Part shown: one piece after another, positions 1 to 11,689 of the stretch
Layout of the letters: the number at the start of each line of letters is the position of its first letter
Position numbering within the stretch: position 1 is the first letter of the stretch
NCBI GenBank assembly: GCA_030062745.1
Contig: CP099842.1
Coordinates: forward strand, 9,803,838-9,867,837
Length of the DNA stretch: 64,000 nt
Origin: Capitulum mitella
Taxonomy: Eukaryota; Arthropoda; Thecostraca; Pollicipedomorpha; Pollicipedidae
Reading direction: 5' to 3'
The notes under the pieces: generated by a model
Told to the model about the DNA's origin: nothing
Databases searched by the model: none
The model's input: only the letters and a program-made list of their open reading frames with translations
Program-made: the position numbers and the translations under genes

Positions 1-1465
1 ACATACTGAACAAAAGCTCCCTCCATCCAGTATAAACCCTCGCCAGTGGAGGGGATGCAAGGTTCCGGGGGCTTTTCGAAAGTCTCCCAAGAGCAACCAC
101 TTCGATCGTCTGAAATATTTCACAGCTGGGTTTTGAAACTTGTTACACATTGCCTGAAAATTCTGAAGTCAGCACTTTGACAGGTCACCGAGTTATCACC
201 TCTTTCTCGAGGGCATGTCACGGAGAAATCACGCCGCGGCGACGGCCTTGATCGAACGAGCAAACGTTTCACGTGCTTTACGGTTCTCAGCCTTATTAAA
301 TCTTATACACAGCTATTGCTCATATTATCAGAGACCTCTGAACAGTGGGCCAAACACAGGTTAACGCTATCGAAAGGCAATAAAATAAACTTGGGTCACT
401 GACATTTTTGACCTGATATCAGCCTCAGTGCGATCATAATGCAACCAGAAACGCCGATTTGCATTAACAATAGCGTAAGTCGTTATTCGTCGTCAACAGT
501 CGTTCTTTTAATCCACTTAGACACGCCTTACGGGTTACGTTCCATAAGATCCAATGAAAACTGAAAATTTAGTTCGCCTCATTGCGTTCTGTTCTATTCT
601 CCTGACGTTTGTTGGCCAGCACTCACTACGAGCGTTGTTTTTCGCCACGCAACAGATGTAAATCGTGCACAGACCTGCAGCCGTAAATTGTGCGCCAAAG
701 GGACTGGGAAAAACGCTGTGAACTCTACAGCCGTATAATTTTGAAACGTAATATATCTTTGAATCTGATACCAACTTTCATGTCCTACAACTTGGCTGTC
801 TCAGTGCATGACATATGATGAAGATGGAATATTTCATCTAAGAGTTGACAATGTAACACCCAACAGCATATTACGGTTTGTCCGCCGCAGGTGTTGACAG
901 GCTGCCAGCGGCAGTTTTTAATCTTACAAGTTAGAGGCTATGTAAAGAACGGCAAACGGATGAGACCGCTGACTGGGACACCTCACGAACTAATCCTGTC
1001 CACTTGCGGCGGGCGACGGATGCTTATATGACATGTCCCCCCCCCCCCAACAGGTCCCCATTCCGTATCGGGTTTTTGATGGGACACCTCGTCTGGCACC
1101 GCCGAGCAGCTGTGACCACTCGACAGGGCCCTCCTAGTGGCAGCTAATGCCCAAAGTCTGGGATTTAAAAGACTTCATTTTGTAACGAAAACCGCAGCAC
1201 TGGCATATTGCCTAAGTAAGCATGTGCTTAGCAGATCAAAGGACAGGGACGGCACCTGTCCTACAAGTAGGAGACGGCGCTACCAACTATGCACGGCTTT
1301 AACATTAGTTTTACGGTGTCGTATGAAAGAAATTCACGAAAAAAAGTTCCGGGTCTGCCAGTTTTGAGAAATGTCCAACACTGATGTTAGTAAAGCAATA
1401 TCACGTGGGATCCCTCAATAAACAATGACAATGACTACGTTGTTTTAGACGGTGTGTTATTACTG

Positions 1466-1488
1466 TATATATAATATATATATATATA
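1466..1488. repeat. TA microsatellite
   Basis: An interrupted alternating T/A tract inside TMTC2 intron 2. Similar, longer tracts occur at 32306, 61063 and 62311. Confidence 0.8.
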
Positions 1489-1587
1489 ACGCATATTAAA
1501 GGTGAGCATATGTGTTTTATGCCCTAGAAAATATTTCGGTGCCTCAAAATTCAAAAAAATATTGAAATGCCTGCGTTAATGGGACCA

Positions 1588-1623
1588 GATGTCTTCGTCA
1601 CTGATCTCACTGACGAAGACATC
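1588..1623. repeat. Perfect inverted repeat, 13-bp arms
   Basis: GATGTCTTCGTCA and its exact reverse complement are separated by 10 bases. This could fold as a hairpin or be the scar of a small palindromic element. No function is implied. Confidence 0.8.
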
Positions 1624-2209
1624 TCAAGACGTACCGAAATATCTGGACTTTTTATGACGTCAAACCCATATACTCACGCATACCCGGAAAAGACGTAATC
1701 ATCACCTACTGACTAAAAATGTCAATACGGACTCATATCAGTCAATGACAATCAAAATGATTTTCGGCGTACACTAGCTTTTCAAGCTCATGGTTGTTTT
1801 TCACGGCTAGTAACCCCATTCTTTATTTCTTTTCCCAGCATGGTTTACGTTTTGTTCCTAATGAAGACGCCACGCATGGATTCTTTCTGTTTGATTTTCG
1901 CCGCAATTATCCTGAAGATCTCATGCTTTTACGTGACATAAGTACAACAGATTTGTTACTGGAATCATTTTGAGACACCTGTGTCCTGTCTGTCTGATAA
2001 CGATCTTAGTCACTTTTACCTCGTCAACAGGAAAGCCAATCACGCATTATTCAAGAATTCGATGACACTTCCGTGTTTTGCCCGACAGCTTCGTTCCATG
2101 CTATTAAATTAAAGGAATATATATCCATAGCATAATTTAGATGCGTAAGGCCAGCCTAAGAGTTTTGTCACTTATATCGCTACAAAACTACCGAAATCGG
2201 CTAGCCTGC

Positions 2210-2530
2210 AGTACTGCCCCGGCACGTGCTCTGACTGTGCCATTGACCAGCCAGTTTTCCTCGGTGTCCGTGGAAAAAGAGCGCCGCGAGGGACGCCGTC
2301 GCCCGCCGTTCCACGGTCGGCGCCCGGCACGTGGCGACGGAGTTGCATGCGACCGGCCAATAGGGCGGCCTGCCTCAGCGGCTGAACGTAATCCGGCCGA
2401 GGAATGTTCCCAGCTGGACGAGCCGGCCAGCCGGCCGGTCCGACCGGCGCCGTCACAGACGCCGGGGGACCCGCGGACGACTCGCTTTCAGCAGCTTGCC
2501 GCGCCGCGTGACGTTCCCGAGAAAAATGAG
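2210..2530. promoter_or_regulatory. GC-rich intronic island
   Basis: A short CpG-rich block inside intron 2 with CCGGCCGG-type words, flanked on both sides by AT-rich DNA. It has the same base make-up as the intron 1 islands. Overlapping frames on both strands are open but show no recognisable protein. Confidence 0.4.
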
Positions 2531-3305
2531 GATCAGGTGGAATCGATCGATCGAGTACTGCAACATCCAGGAAATATTGATTCGTTCGGAAACACGTGGA
2601 CGTTTTTGGGATGTGTGTGAATCACAAGAATCACAGATTTAGTGTCAAAACTGTGGGTCAAAACGGTGGATAGTGTCAAAACGACTGTTATATGCAAATG
2701 GTTTTGACCCGTGTGGGGCTAAATACAATGTTTATTAAATACAGGTTAGAGACCTCACTAAAACCAGCACACAGCGGTTGTGCTTCATATGTTAAGTCAT
2801 GTTGATTTAGGTATATCCTCCGCAAAATGCGACCTGTTTAATGATCCATTGGAAAGTTGATCTTTTGGAGCATCCACCAGCCAAAAAAAACTAGACCACC
2901 TTTCGAATACAGGCGCGGGATTCCGTCCCGTACGCCTCCTATCCGGCCAATGCCAGACTATGTTAGGCACGTCGTTCTGCATTTTTTTTTGTCGTATTCC
3001 ACGCCACATCATCCGAATTAGAGCCCAATTAATGAATTGGGTGGGGTTCACTCTGTCCGGGAGAGCCCTGGGCCACCAATATGATGTTCTCAGAACGATA
3101 CCGCCAGCAACAGCAGCCCACAAACTGCATCTTTAGAATCAGGCCACTGGGATTAAAGCGTTAGTACACCGCAATGGTTTTCTCATTGTCCTCATTCCCC
3201 AGATCAGAGAAGGCCTGATAGCGCAACAGCGCCAAGTCATTGACTCAATGTGAAATCAGAAGGAAGCAAAAAGGAATGAAAATAGTGGCAGCTGGTCCCA
3301 CTCAC

Positions 3306-3945
3306 CTCATTAAATATTTGTGATAATTCTTTGGTGGTGAGCTTGTGGTATACAAGCAGGTCGTAGACGATGCACGTCCCGAGCACAGTGATGCCGTGCT
3401 CCTTGGTGAGCATTGCACAGGCTGCGCACACGAAGCACGCGAGCAGCGGGCGCCAGCAGCGGCGCGACGGTGGCGCAGCGCAGCGGTGACCGCCGGCACT
3501 TCCATTTCGCAGCGCCGGCCGCTGAGCGTCGCGCGCGTCGCGCTGCTGCAGGTAAGCGCTGTACGAGAAGAAGCTGAGCAGGAAGAAGATGGCGGCGCCA
3601 ACGTCGGCTCGGCCGACGACGCCGGCCACGGCCTCCGTGTGCACCGGGTGCACGACGAACAACAGCGAGCCGAGTACGGCGGCCGGCGAGCGGGCGCCGA
3701 ACAGGCGCGCCGCCAGCTGGGCGAACAGCGCGCACGCGGCGCCGTGCAGCAGCACGTTGACCAGGTGGTAGCCCCAGGGCCGCAGGCCACCGGCCAGGTA
3801 GTTGAGCCGGAACGAGAGCACGGTGATGGGCCGGTAGGACTTGTGCGAGCCGCTGTGGCTGAGCGGCGTGCCCCAGAAGTCGTCCTGCAGCAGGCTGGAG
3901 AGAGGTGTGCTCGGCAGCACGTCCGGGTTGGTCTTGATTGCACGA
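3306..3945 (-). CDS. TMTC2: TMTC2 coding exon 2 (membrane domain, HTEAV/GRAD motifs)
   Basis: A 640-base exon preceded by TTTTCAG and followed by GTGAGTG. After the split serine it encodes 213 codons and ends on a codon boundary. Counting from the ATG at 29924, it contains RAIKTNPDVLPSTP (63-76), DDFWGTPL (83-90), SHKSYRPITVLSFRLN (95-110), YHLVNVLLH (121-129), HPVHTEAVAG (161-170) and GRADVG (173-178). These are signature segments of the TMTC membrane domain, closest to TMTC2. Hydrophobic segments lie near 121-140, 146-160, 178-192 and in the ACFVCAACAML and GTCIVYDLLV stretches. The loop between the last two groups is Ala/Arg-rich and looks longer than in vertebrates. Third codon positions are mostly G or C, so the exon itself is a CpG-rich island. 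The remaining membrane segments and all TPR repeats must lie left of position 1. Several overlapping frames are open only because the exon lacks A and T. Confidence 0.92.
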
Positions 3946-4819
3946 CTGAAAACAGGGGAAAATGGCGCCATGTAGCGACTCATTCACGCTGCACTCATTG
4001 CGACATCGCAAGTCAGGTCTGTAGTTTCGCGTCACTTCTGATGCCTGAGTAGAAATGCATGTCGTCACACATGCAAATGCAAACAGGGAAATCTCCAGTG
4101 TTCAAGCACACACAAAATAACACGCATTCACGCGAAGACATGAATAAAGTGCATGCGCATATGCGTGCATATATTCCCGTACAACTTAGTGTGGATACAT
4201 TAAAAAAAGAACGGGATGGAAAACAAATGGATGCTTACTCACAAACGAACAAGCAGTTGGAGCGACGAAAGAAGATAAATGGACGGCAAGCTTTGAGCGG
4301 TGACGTCGGAGGCTGTTTTTACCGCCGGTAAGAATCCAATGGAACAAGAAAATGCGTACTAAAATGACAACGGCCTTCTGTGCTTTCCGTGATACGCTTG
4401 AACTTCGAATGTCAAGGACAAATATGGCAATACTGGCTGTCCACACGTATGCGTCGAGAACACAGCGGGCATGCTGTTGAGTATCATTCGTGGAGGCCAA
4501 ACTCTTCAAGGGGCCCAAACGATAATGACGCTTAGCGCAAGCACACGGCACGATAATCTTTAGCTTGAACAGTAAAATCGCTAGAGCAGAAAGGCTGTAA
4601 AGCACTGATAAAAATAAATTTGATCGTTCATAAAGCGAGCAAATCAAAATGTCAACTGCTTTATAACTTGCGCCCCAATGATCTCAATCAGTACATGACC
4701 ACAAATCATCCCAGTCGTGAGTTGATCCATCAAAGAATGACCTTTAATGTAGAAAGCCGCTGTGGTTTACAAGGCTGCCCCACCTAACTGACGCTTTCGG
4801 GTCGTAAAGTCAACTTATA

Positions 4820-6060
4820 CCTGCCGGCAGCGATGCACGAAAACCGCAGTCGGTCTGCGGCTAAGCCGTGCTGCCTCTGCCTGGTGCCCCGTGACCGGCA
4901 CCAGCGTCCCGCCGTGCCGCGCGCCGGACAGACACCGGCCGCCGCCGACGGTGCCCGACGCCCTGCATCGCTCCGTATCGGAATAATTGACCGGTGGCTG
5001 AGCGGGCCTCGTATCTCATGCCCTCTAATTGACGCCGCTCGTCCGCCTAATAGCAGGCCGCGCCGGCCAGCCATGCCGGCCTTGCACGGCCATTCGTCGC
5101 GCGGGACTGGCGCGGTTACGAGCGGCTCCTTGAATTCGCTCTCGGCGGCCGTCGGACGAAGGGGCGGGTCCGGCCGGCTCGATTCCGGCTCTAAACCAAC
5201 TGCAAACGGGCCGTAAACGTCCATACGTCCCTGCCGGCCGGCGCGTCAAAGCCAGTCGCGCCGTAAACGCCGCTTTCTCATTTGTTGGCGTCCGCGTCGC
5301 TCGGGACGGATTGGCCACGGCGCGGCGGCCGCGCCGGCAGCTGCCGCCCGCGCTGGCGGCGCCGTCGTCAGACGGGCCGCCGCTGCACGGTCGGTCGGCC
5401 AGCACGCTAGCGCGAGCCCGCCTGCTGGCCGCCTCACGGACGGCGACGTGCGGCGCGCGGCCGCGGCGGCGCGGTGACGTGGGGCGTCCGGCGGGGAGGC
5501 CTGATGACTTCAGACGTCTGGCCGGACGGATGACGATGAAAGGTCTGGCCGGGGTGAGATGGCGGTTCGGAAACCCGCCCGGGGCGACGTGATGACGTGG
5601 GACCGGAAAGGGCAAGCTGGTGAGCCGAGACATCCGTCGGGGTGACGTGGTGACGTCGGCCGCCAGGCCTAGCTGATCTGACGACACGAGACGTCAGCTT
5701 GAGATGACGTGAGGACGAGGGACGTCCGACAAAGCGAGCTGACGGCGCAAGGTGTACTGCGGGCCGCGCCGCGCCGCCCGCCGGCTCCACCACGCCATCA
5801 AATCGGCGGCCGCTGACCCGTCCGGTCGGCCCGATATCAGAGCGAGACGGAGAGGTGCAACTCACGCCGGTTTGAGCAGCACAGCGCTCAAACAGGGCCG
5901 TGTTTGGCCGCAGGAAGTGCTGCAGAGCCGGCTGCTCTGTGGAGCGGTCGCTGTGTGGGCTGGTGTTTCCGACAGCGCGCACTCAGACATTCGGCCGCAA
6001 CGTTTGCATCGGTCCGTTTACAAACGGCGCAGTGACTGCTGCAGCGTGCCCCGTGTTTGA
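4820..6060. promoter_or_regulatory. GC/CpG island in TMTC2 intron 1, with AT-core motifs
   Basis: Dense CpG sequence rich in GGCCGG. AT-core words typical of homeodomain sites stand out against it: AATAATTGA near 4982 and CTAATTGA near 5025. The right part contains the TGACGT cluster at 5475-5710. No supported coding. Enhancer activity is inferred from base composition and motif content. Confidence 0.4.
5470..5715. promoter_or_regulatory. Cluster of TGACGT (CRE half-site) motifs
   Basis: TGACGT occurs at about 5475, 5593, 5643, 5651 and 5705, and TGACGA at 5531 and about 5679, all on the plus strand within about 240 bp. One copy is extended to TGACGTC. The surroundings are also mildly repetitive (gacg/gtccgg words), so the cluster may partly come from a degenerate tandem repeat. 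bZIP (CREB/ATF) binding is a hypothesis. Confidence 0.45.
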
Positions 6061-6479
6061 GATCATCGAAAAAGCACGGGGCTAGATCACGGTGCAACTG
6101 AGCTAGTGTTTCTCATTTGACTCCGACTAAGCTGACATTAGAGCTTCGCCAGATCTGGCGTCATCCCTTTCGTGGCAGCTACACGACAGTTTTTACGATC
6201 CTCCTGCGGCCCACCGACACGAACGTTGCAGACGACAAGTCAGGGTATTATAAAGTAAACAGCAATGATAGCTTTTGTCGGCTGTCAACAAGCACGGAGG
6301 GACGTCTCGGCCGGTCGGCCGGTAAAAAATCTCTTCACGAGGCTGCTGGCACTGCTGAAATTCCCGCTCACTCTTCCATCATAATGGTAAATGCTACATG
6401 CAAATACTTCGCTGCATTACAAGACGAGGCTTCTGCGTTATTTGACCCGGTAGATGTCGACACAGTTCACCGCCCCGCT

Positions 6480-6850
6480 GAACCACGGAAATGCGTGGCG
6501 CGTAATTGACCTTCAGTGCCGTCCGGGACAGAGGTCCGTCCCGAAGTCGTCTCTCAGACCGACGAGACACGGTACCGAGCCCGCGCGGCCGCGCACCGCC
6601 GCCAGCGCCGCATCTCGACGCGTCGTTACGCGCACGAACGCGGCGCACAATTGGCGTTAATGGCGGCCGTCGCGGCGGCTTATCTGGGCGCGGCTGCGCC
6701 CGGGGCGGCGCGGCCGGCCGCGGTGGGAAACTGGAGATAAACAGAGCGGTCCGGGCCCGATTCGGCTGTAATTGTCCTCGGCGGCCGGGCCGGTACAGCA
6801 GACCGCCATGTTCCGTCCGGCGGCGCTGCCCGTCCGGCCCAGTCGGCCGC
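6480..6850. promoter_or_regulatory. GC/CpG island in TMTC2 intron 1
   Basis: A CpG-rich block containing AT-core and GATA-type words (ACAATTGGCGTTAA at 6648, TTATCTGG near 6680, GGAGATAAA near 6733, GTAATTGTC near 6768) between GC-only stretches. Sharp transition to AT-rich DNA at about 6860. Confidence 0.4.
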
Positions 6851-7589
6851 CAGAATTAGGTGCGAATGATGGGGGGCGGCTCTAAAATCAGCCGCTGTCT
6901 TCTTTATTGGATCGGCTTAGTGGGCTGCCCAACTGTAGCTCGTAATTTAAAAATCAGGAGTAGAACGAATTTCCGACGGCCTCAGAGAGCGTTCCTGCAC
7001 TCGGAAGCCCCTTTCAGAAATAACGTTCGTATTTACGAACCAAAATTATTAGGTCCCAAATTATTTCCACGAAATCCATACAGTCTCGGGCATACCAAAA
7101 CCGATTTATTTTCGCAACAGCAAGAAGGAAATGCTCATACGCGTATTTCAATAGCGTTCATTCAATATCTGCGTGTTTAAAATTCATATCTCACGTACCA
7201 CAACCTCTAGTCTGTCGTTAAGTGGTGCAAAAGGCAGGAATAAAAAGATAAAAAGGAAATAGTCAGGAACACAAAAGAAATGCCCAGTGCCTGCAATGAC
7301 ATGTGCAGATGGCAAAACATACTGATCATCGTCTACGAACAGGCACGAAGCCAAGATTTTCCTCGGGGGGGGGCAGAAATGCCAAATTTTGTTATATGCC
7401 ACTGGCATACAGTGCCACTGTATAACAGAATTTATGGGAAACAGCAGTAATGCTATGTAACTGACCTCATTGGTAACGCGCAAGAAAAAAACGTATAATA
7501 TATAACTCTTGCATTACATGTACAATCACTATTACATATTCCTACGAAATCGCTTAATGTCTAGTGCAAACAGCTTGGCTCGGAGAAAG

Positions 7590-7655
7590 GGGCGGCCCCC
7601 CCCCCCCCCCCCCCCCCCCTACCCCCCCCATCTACCCAAACAAAAAAATAAGGGT

Positions 7656-7689
<34 letters not shown>

Positions 7690-7948
7690 TAAAAAAAAAA
7701 TATAAACCCCCCCACCAAATTCATCTTTTTTCTTTAAAAAAAAAAAAAAAAAAATTGGAAGAAAAAAAAAAAAAAAAAAAAATTTCTTCTTTTTTTTACC
7801 TTTTTTCCTATTTTTTTTTTTTTCTTTTTTTTTAAAAATTCTTTTCTAAAATTTTTTTTTTTTATTTTTTATATAGTTTTTTTTTTTTTTTTTTTTTTTT
7901 TTAGGGGAAAAAAATTATTTTTTTTTTTTTAATAAAAAAAAAAAAAAA

Positions 7949-7991
<43 letters not shown>

Positions 7992-8060
7992 CCCCACAAA
8001 AAAAAAATAATACAATTTTTTTTTTTTTTTTGTTTCCAGGCCAAAATTTTTTTTTGTTAT
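7590..8060. repeat. Extreme homopolymer block (C, T and A runs)
   Basis: Starts with about 24 C in a row. After that it is almost only long T runs and A runs with occasional single other bases, up to about 8035. The open frames here are poly-Phe/poly-Lys. Such a mixture of C, T and A runs is not a normal microsatellite. It may be a low-quality or mis-polished part of the assembly, or an expanded poly-A/T and poly-C tract. Confidence 0.85.
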
Positions 8061-8199
8061 ACTGGAAAAAATTCTCCATTCACTTATTTGTTTGATACAA
8101 AGACACTTATAAAGGAAGGCTTCCTTGCTCCTTGCCTTACGATTCCTACAAATGCAGGATAAGCTTCCTATGACTAGTTTGCAGAGTTTTAGTCGGGCA

Positions 8200-9000
8200 A
8201 ATGATTTTCTCCAGTCCGCGGCGGCTCCGGTCTTCGCCCGCGTCACCGGCCCATCCACAGCGGTTTCCACCCCCAGTCGGTCCGCGGCGGTTTGTCTCTG
8301 CCCGCGGTACCGGCCGGCCCACGGCGGTTTGTCTCTGCCCGCGGTACCGGCCGGTCCACGGCGGCCTTGGTCTCTGCCCGCGGTACCGGCCGGTCCGCGG
8401 CGGTTTGTCTCTGCCCGCGGTACCGGCCGGTCCGCGGCGGTTTGTCTCTGCCCGCGGTACCGGCCGGACCGCGGCGGTTTCAGTCTCTGCGCGCGGTACC
8501 GGCCGGTCCGCGGCGGTTTCGGTTTCCGCCCGCGGCCCCAGCCGTGTCGGCCTCCGTCGTGTGGTAGCGGCCGGCGTCGGCGTTTTTGCAGCAGTGGCGG
8601 CCGGCTTCTTGCCGGGCGGCGCTGGCCATCTCGGTTTTCCGGCCGGCTCTCAAAAGACGGATAATGATGGCCCTCACGTGGCGCGCGGCGCCGCCGACTG
8701 CGTGCCCAGTCGATAACCGGTGCCGTCGGCCGGCTGCCCTGTGAGGAACCTTCACGCGCCGCGGCCCGGTCGCCGCTCTCGGCCGCGTGATTAGCGTTTT
8801 TCGTCGGCGCCCGCTCGGCCGCAGCGGGCCGCGTGTGCGCCATAATTGCCAGCCCGGAGACGGCACAGCGCGGAAAAACAGCGCCCTCCGTGCGCCGCGA
8901 CGGTGCCGACCCGACCGACGCGCCGTCCGCCGCGGTCGCCGCCGCATGACGCGGCGCCAGGTCTGCCGCCGTCGAGCGCTCGGCGGGGCGCGGCGGATCT
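8200..9000. promoter_or_regulatory. GC/CpG island in TMTC2 intron 1
   Basis: The left third is the 37-39 bp minisatellite listed next. The right part is unique CpG-rich DNA with ACGATAA-type, GATTAGCG (about 8789) and CATAATTGCC (about 8841) words. Open frames on both strands are repeat-driven. Confidence 0.4.
8270..8545. repeat. GC-rich minisatellite, 37-39 bp unit, about 7 copies
   Basis: The word CCCGCGGTACCGGCCGG recurs at 8301, 8338, 8377, 8414 and 8451, then degenerate at 8490 and 8529 (spacing 37, 39, 37, 37, 39, 39). Each copy is followed by a GGCGGTTTGTCTCTG-like segment. The high identity of the inner copies points to recent expansion. Confidence 0.9.
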
Positions 9001-9284
9001 TCACACTGACTTTGACATTGCTATCGACTGTTTGCTCCGCGTTCGTTTACACAGACCCACTTCCTTTTGTATGACTGCAAGGGGATGTACAATTCTATGT
9101 TTGTCTACGTGTGTTCCATGCATCACGTGTTTACATATTAAATGGCAACAAATGTGCGTCTAACCAGGGGCTCAATGGTGATTTCAGTCCTCCCCTCAAC
9201 GCTGATTTCAGCCCCCTCAATGTTGAAGTGGGCCTAACGATGCTATGCTGGGGCTCATTGTTAAAATGACATTTCATTCTGATG

Positions 9285-10367
9285 CAGGGGCGGAGCCAGA
9301 GAAGGGGGAGGGGGCAATTCCCCGGCCCCTGAGGTCCGAGAGGGGCCCCTCTCAGATTCAAACGGGGTCCTGTATGAGCTTCATGGGATCTCTGTGAAAA
9401 CCTGATAGATTCTGAACTCATTCAGGAGGCTTCCGGGAGTGTTACATGGCCCCTGAGACGGACAGAAGAGCCCCTGAAACTTCCAAAGAGCCCCTGAGAC
9501 CGTAACAAAGCCCCAACAGGACAGAGTGCCCCTGAGACCACCAGACATGTCAAAGAGTCCCTGATACAGCAATGAACTGAGGGACTGCAAAAATAGGGAC
9601 TGAGCCCCTAGGACGGCATACGGACACCTAAAATGTCATAAAAGCCCCGAATAGGTTTCACGGTCCTGCGTGAAACGCTGAATGTTCCTCATGAAGCCAG
9701 AGGGCCTACGGGAGGACTAATGAGGCCCTGAGACGATTAAATGGACCCTAAGAAGAAAAAAGGCTCTTGAAGCTCTTCAAGGGTCCCTGAGACCGCAAGG
9801 GAGTCCCAACACGGCAAAGGGTCCATTGGGCTGCTTAAAATGCCAGGGGGCCCCTGAGATGACAAGACTTTAAAAGGGTGCCTAGGACGGCATAACAAAC
9901 CCCTGGCCAGCCAGAGGGGCCTGATAAGACCCCTGATACCGTCACAGGGACCACTGGAGACTTTCGGAGGGCCCATGACAGTGCGCAGGAGCCATAAGAG
10001 TGTCATTTTTTTTGTAACTGCCAGAGGGCCTCTGAGACGGAAGAAATGTTCCGCAGAGACAAGATGGGAACCTAAGACAACAGGGTTTTCTGACGGTCTC
10101 AGCAAACCCGCTTCCATGGGGTCCGCTGAGACTGCTAGAGAGGGATCTTTGGGACTGCTAACTAACAGTCTCTAGCAACACAGGCCCCTGAGACGACCAG
10201 AGAGGCCCCTGCAACTACTAGACCCTGAGACGTCCAAACAGCTCCTGGAACCAGGAGCTGTTTTGACAAAGGACAAAGCAAAGGACCTAGAGGATTGCCA
10301 GAGGTGCCTCTGTCATCCACGCTGACCATTCACCCCCTCTCCCGGCGAAATCCCGGATCTACCACTG
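9285..10367. mobile_element. Probable hAT-like non-autonomous element filled with a degenerate GCCCCTGAGAC array
   Basis: The left end CAGGGGCGGAGCCAG and the inverted right end CAGTGGTAGATCCGG are related (about 10 of 15 bases). The flanking octamers TTCTGATG and ATTTGTTG match at 5 of 8 positions, compatible with an old 8-bp duplication. The interior from about 9330 to 10300 is a degenerate tandem array of GCCCCTGAGAC-like units spaced roughly 25-30 bp. The array is certain. The element boundaries are tentative. Confidence 0.5.
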
Positions 10368-10668
10368 ATTTGTTGAAGCATCTTATAACTTTTCAAACGG
10401 CGATGTTAGTTAGTACACAACTTCGCGATGCAGAAATATCTCCTCGCTCGGTTGAACATATCGTCTCCTGAAGGTTTCAGGGCTTTCATAAATAGTGAGA
10501 GCCCCCCTCAAAAGCTTGAGGGCACACATAGCATGCTCCAGTGGACCCTGTAGATGAAGTGAGAGAGATACTCAAGAGGAATCCAATGGACCCTACCCCG
10601 CGACTTCGGGGCCCTCCTCAAACATTCTAGGGGGCGTTGAAATATCAAAACGCACATCATGATATAAC

Positions 10669-10800
10669 TGCCGTCGGTCAAAATAAAGGACTCTGAATCC
10701 GTCGAGAAACTAATATCTGGAGGAAGGTTAGGTTGCGGAACCCCCCTCGGCCCTGCCCCCCCCCCCCCCATCATTTACACAGGACGACACCTCTGCATCT
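10669..10800 (+). repeat. Dispersed repeat family A, copy 1
   Basis: Shares the order GCCGTYGGTC, AATCCGTYGAGAAAC, GGGAAAGGTTAGG-like, CCTCGG...C-run, CATTTACACAGGACGACACC with the copies at 28841 and 40597. This copy contains a C homopolymer of about 14 bases. No coding capacity. Confidence 0.7.
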
Positions 10801-11680
10801 AACGCTTTTAATGTTGACATTGCATTCTATGGATCCTTTTGGTAATGAACGAAACTAGATACGGATCTCTTGTTCAGGAAATTTGCATACGTCGATTGTT
10901 TTCAGGGAAAAACAACTATAAGGCAGCATATGCAACTGGTTAGGCCATACAACGTTAACATTTCGCACGCCATTTTTGTGGAAATCATTTGAAACTAGCT
11001 ATATTGACATCTGAATTACAGATACACTGACATGCATTTAAAAAACGCGTAACGATTTATGCAGTTTTGGGGGCTTTGCCCGCCATTGTTTCGCTGTTGA
11101 AATTTAGGTAGCCATGGAGTGGAACCGCGTTATTTTCACTCAGCAAAAACAACTGCGAGTAAAACAAGAGTAGAACACTAGCTCTACGTTCATTGATGTT
11201 TATGTGCCATCAGCAACATTTGTGTTTTGGTATGTGTAATGAAATGTCAATATGTCAACAACGCCATCGTAAAAAATTAGCAAATAAAATTTATGAAAGT
11301 CAACACCTTTAACACCAGCTAGATGTTTCGTTTATGTTATTTGCAATAAATCTACAGATTGCATTATCACTGCAACAAAAACATAAATGGCCACTACACT
11401 ATGCCTTGTTGATAGCTGTTTCATGAAACTTAACGGGCACGACAAAATGAACGTGCACGTCATTGCGTCTGTCGTCTTGTCATCTTGAAATGCGGTGTCT
11501 AGTGCAATGAATCATATTTTTCAGCTCTCCGCAATCGTCCCGCCCCAAATGGCATTGTTAAAATGATCAATGAAAGCAAGCTTTTATCACAGAGCAGAGC
11601 GGGAGGGGACTCTCCTGCCGAACAAATGATACATAATTATTATTTTACGATCCCGTAATGGCGGATAAATATAGACGAGC
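10801..11680. other. AT-rich intronic stretch, no gene
   Basis: Plain AT-rich DNA. I see no coding frame with splice sites, no repeat and no RNA gene. Confidence 0.6.
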
Positions 11681-11689
11681 CGTCGTGGG

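Larger units (their letters stand above)
1..3305 (-). other. TMTC2: TMTC2 intron 2 (5' part)
   Basis: Intron 2 starts with the GTGAG donor at 3305 and runs out of the window. No next TMTC2 exon is visible. Contents: a short C homopolymer near 1037-1049, a TA microsatellite at 1466-1488, a perfect inverted repeat at 1588-1623, and a GC-rich patch at about 2210-2530 resembling the islands of intron 1. The rest is AT-rich and unremarkable. Confidence 0.75.

Noticed and set aside
3302..4068. Other long frames overlapping TMTC2 exon 2 on both strands
   Set aside because: They are open because the exon is GC-rich and lacks stop codons. Only the frame with TMTC2 motifs and matching splice sites is supported.
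7929..8843. 304-codon minus-strand frame with Gly-Pro-Ala-Gly-Thr-like repeats
   Set aside because: It is the 37-39 bp minisatellite plus homopolymer runs read through. Spacing is not a multiple of three and there is no family resemblance.
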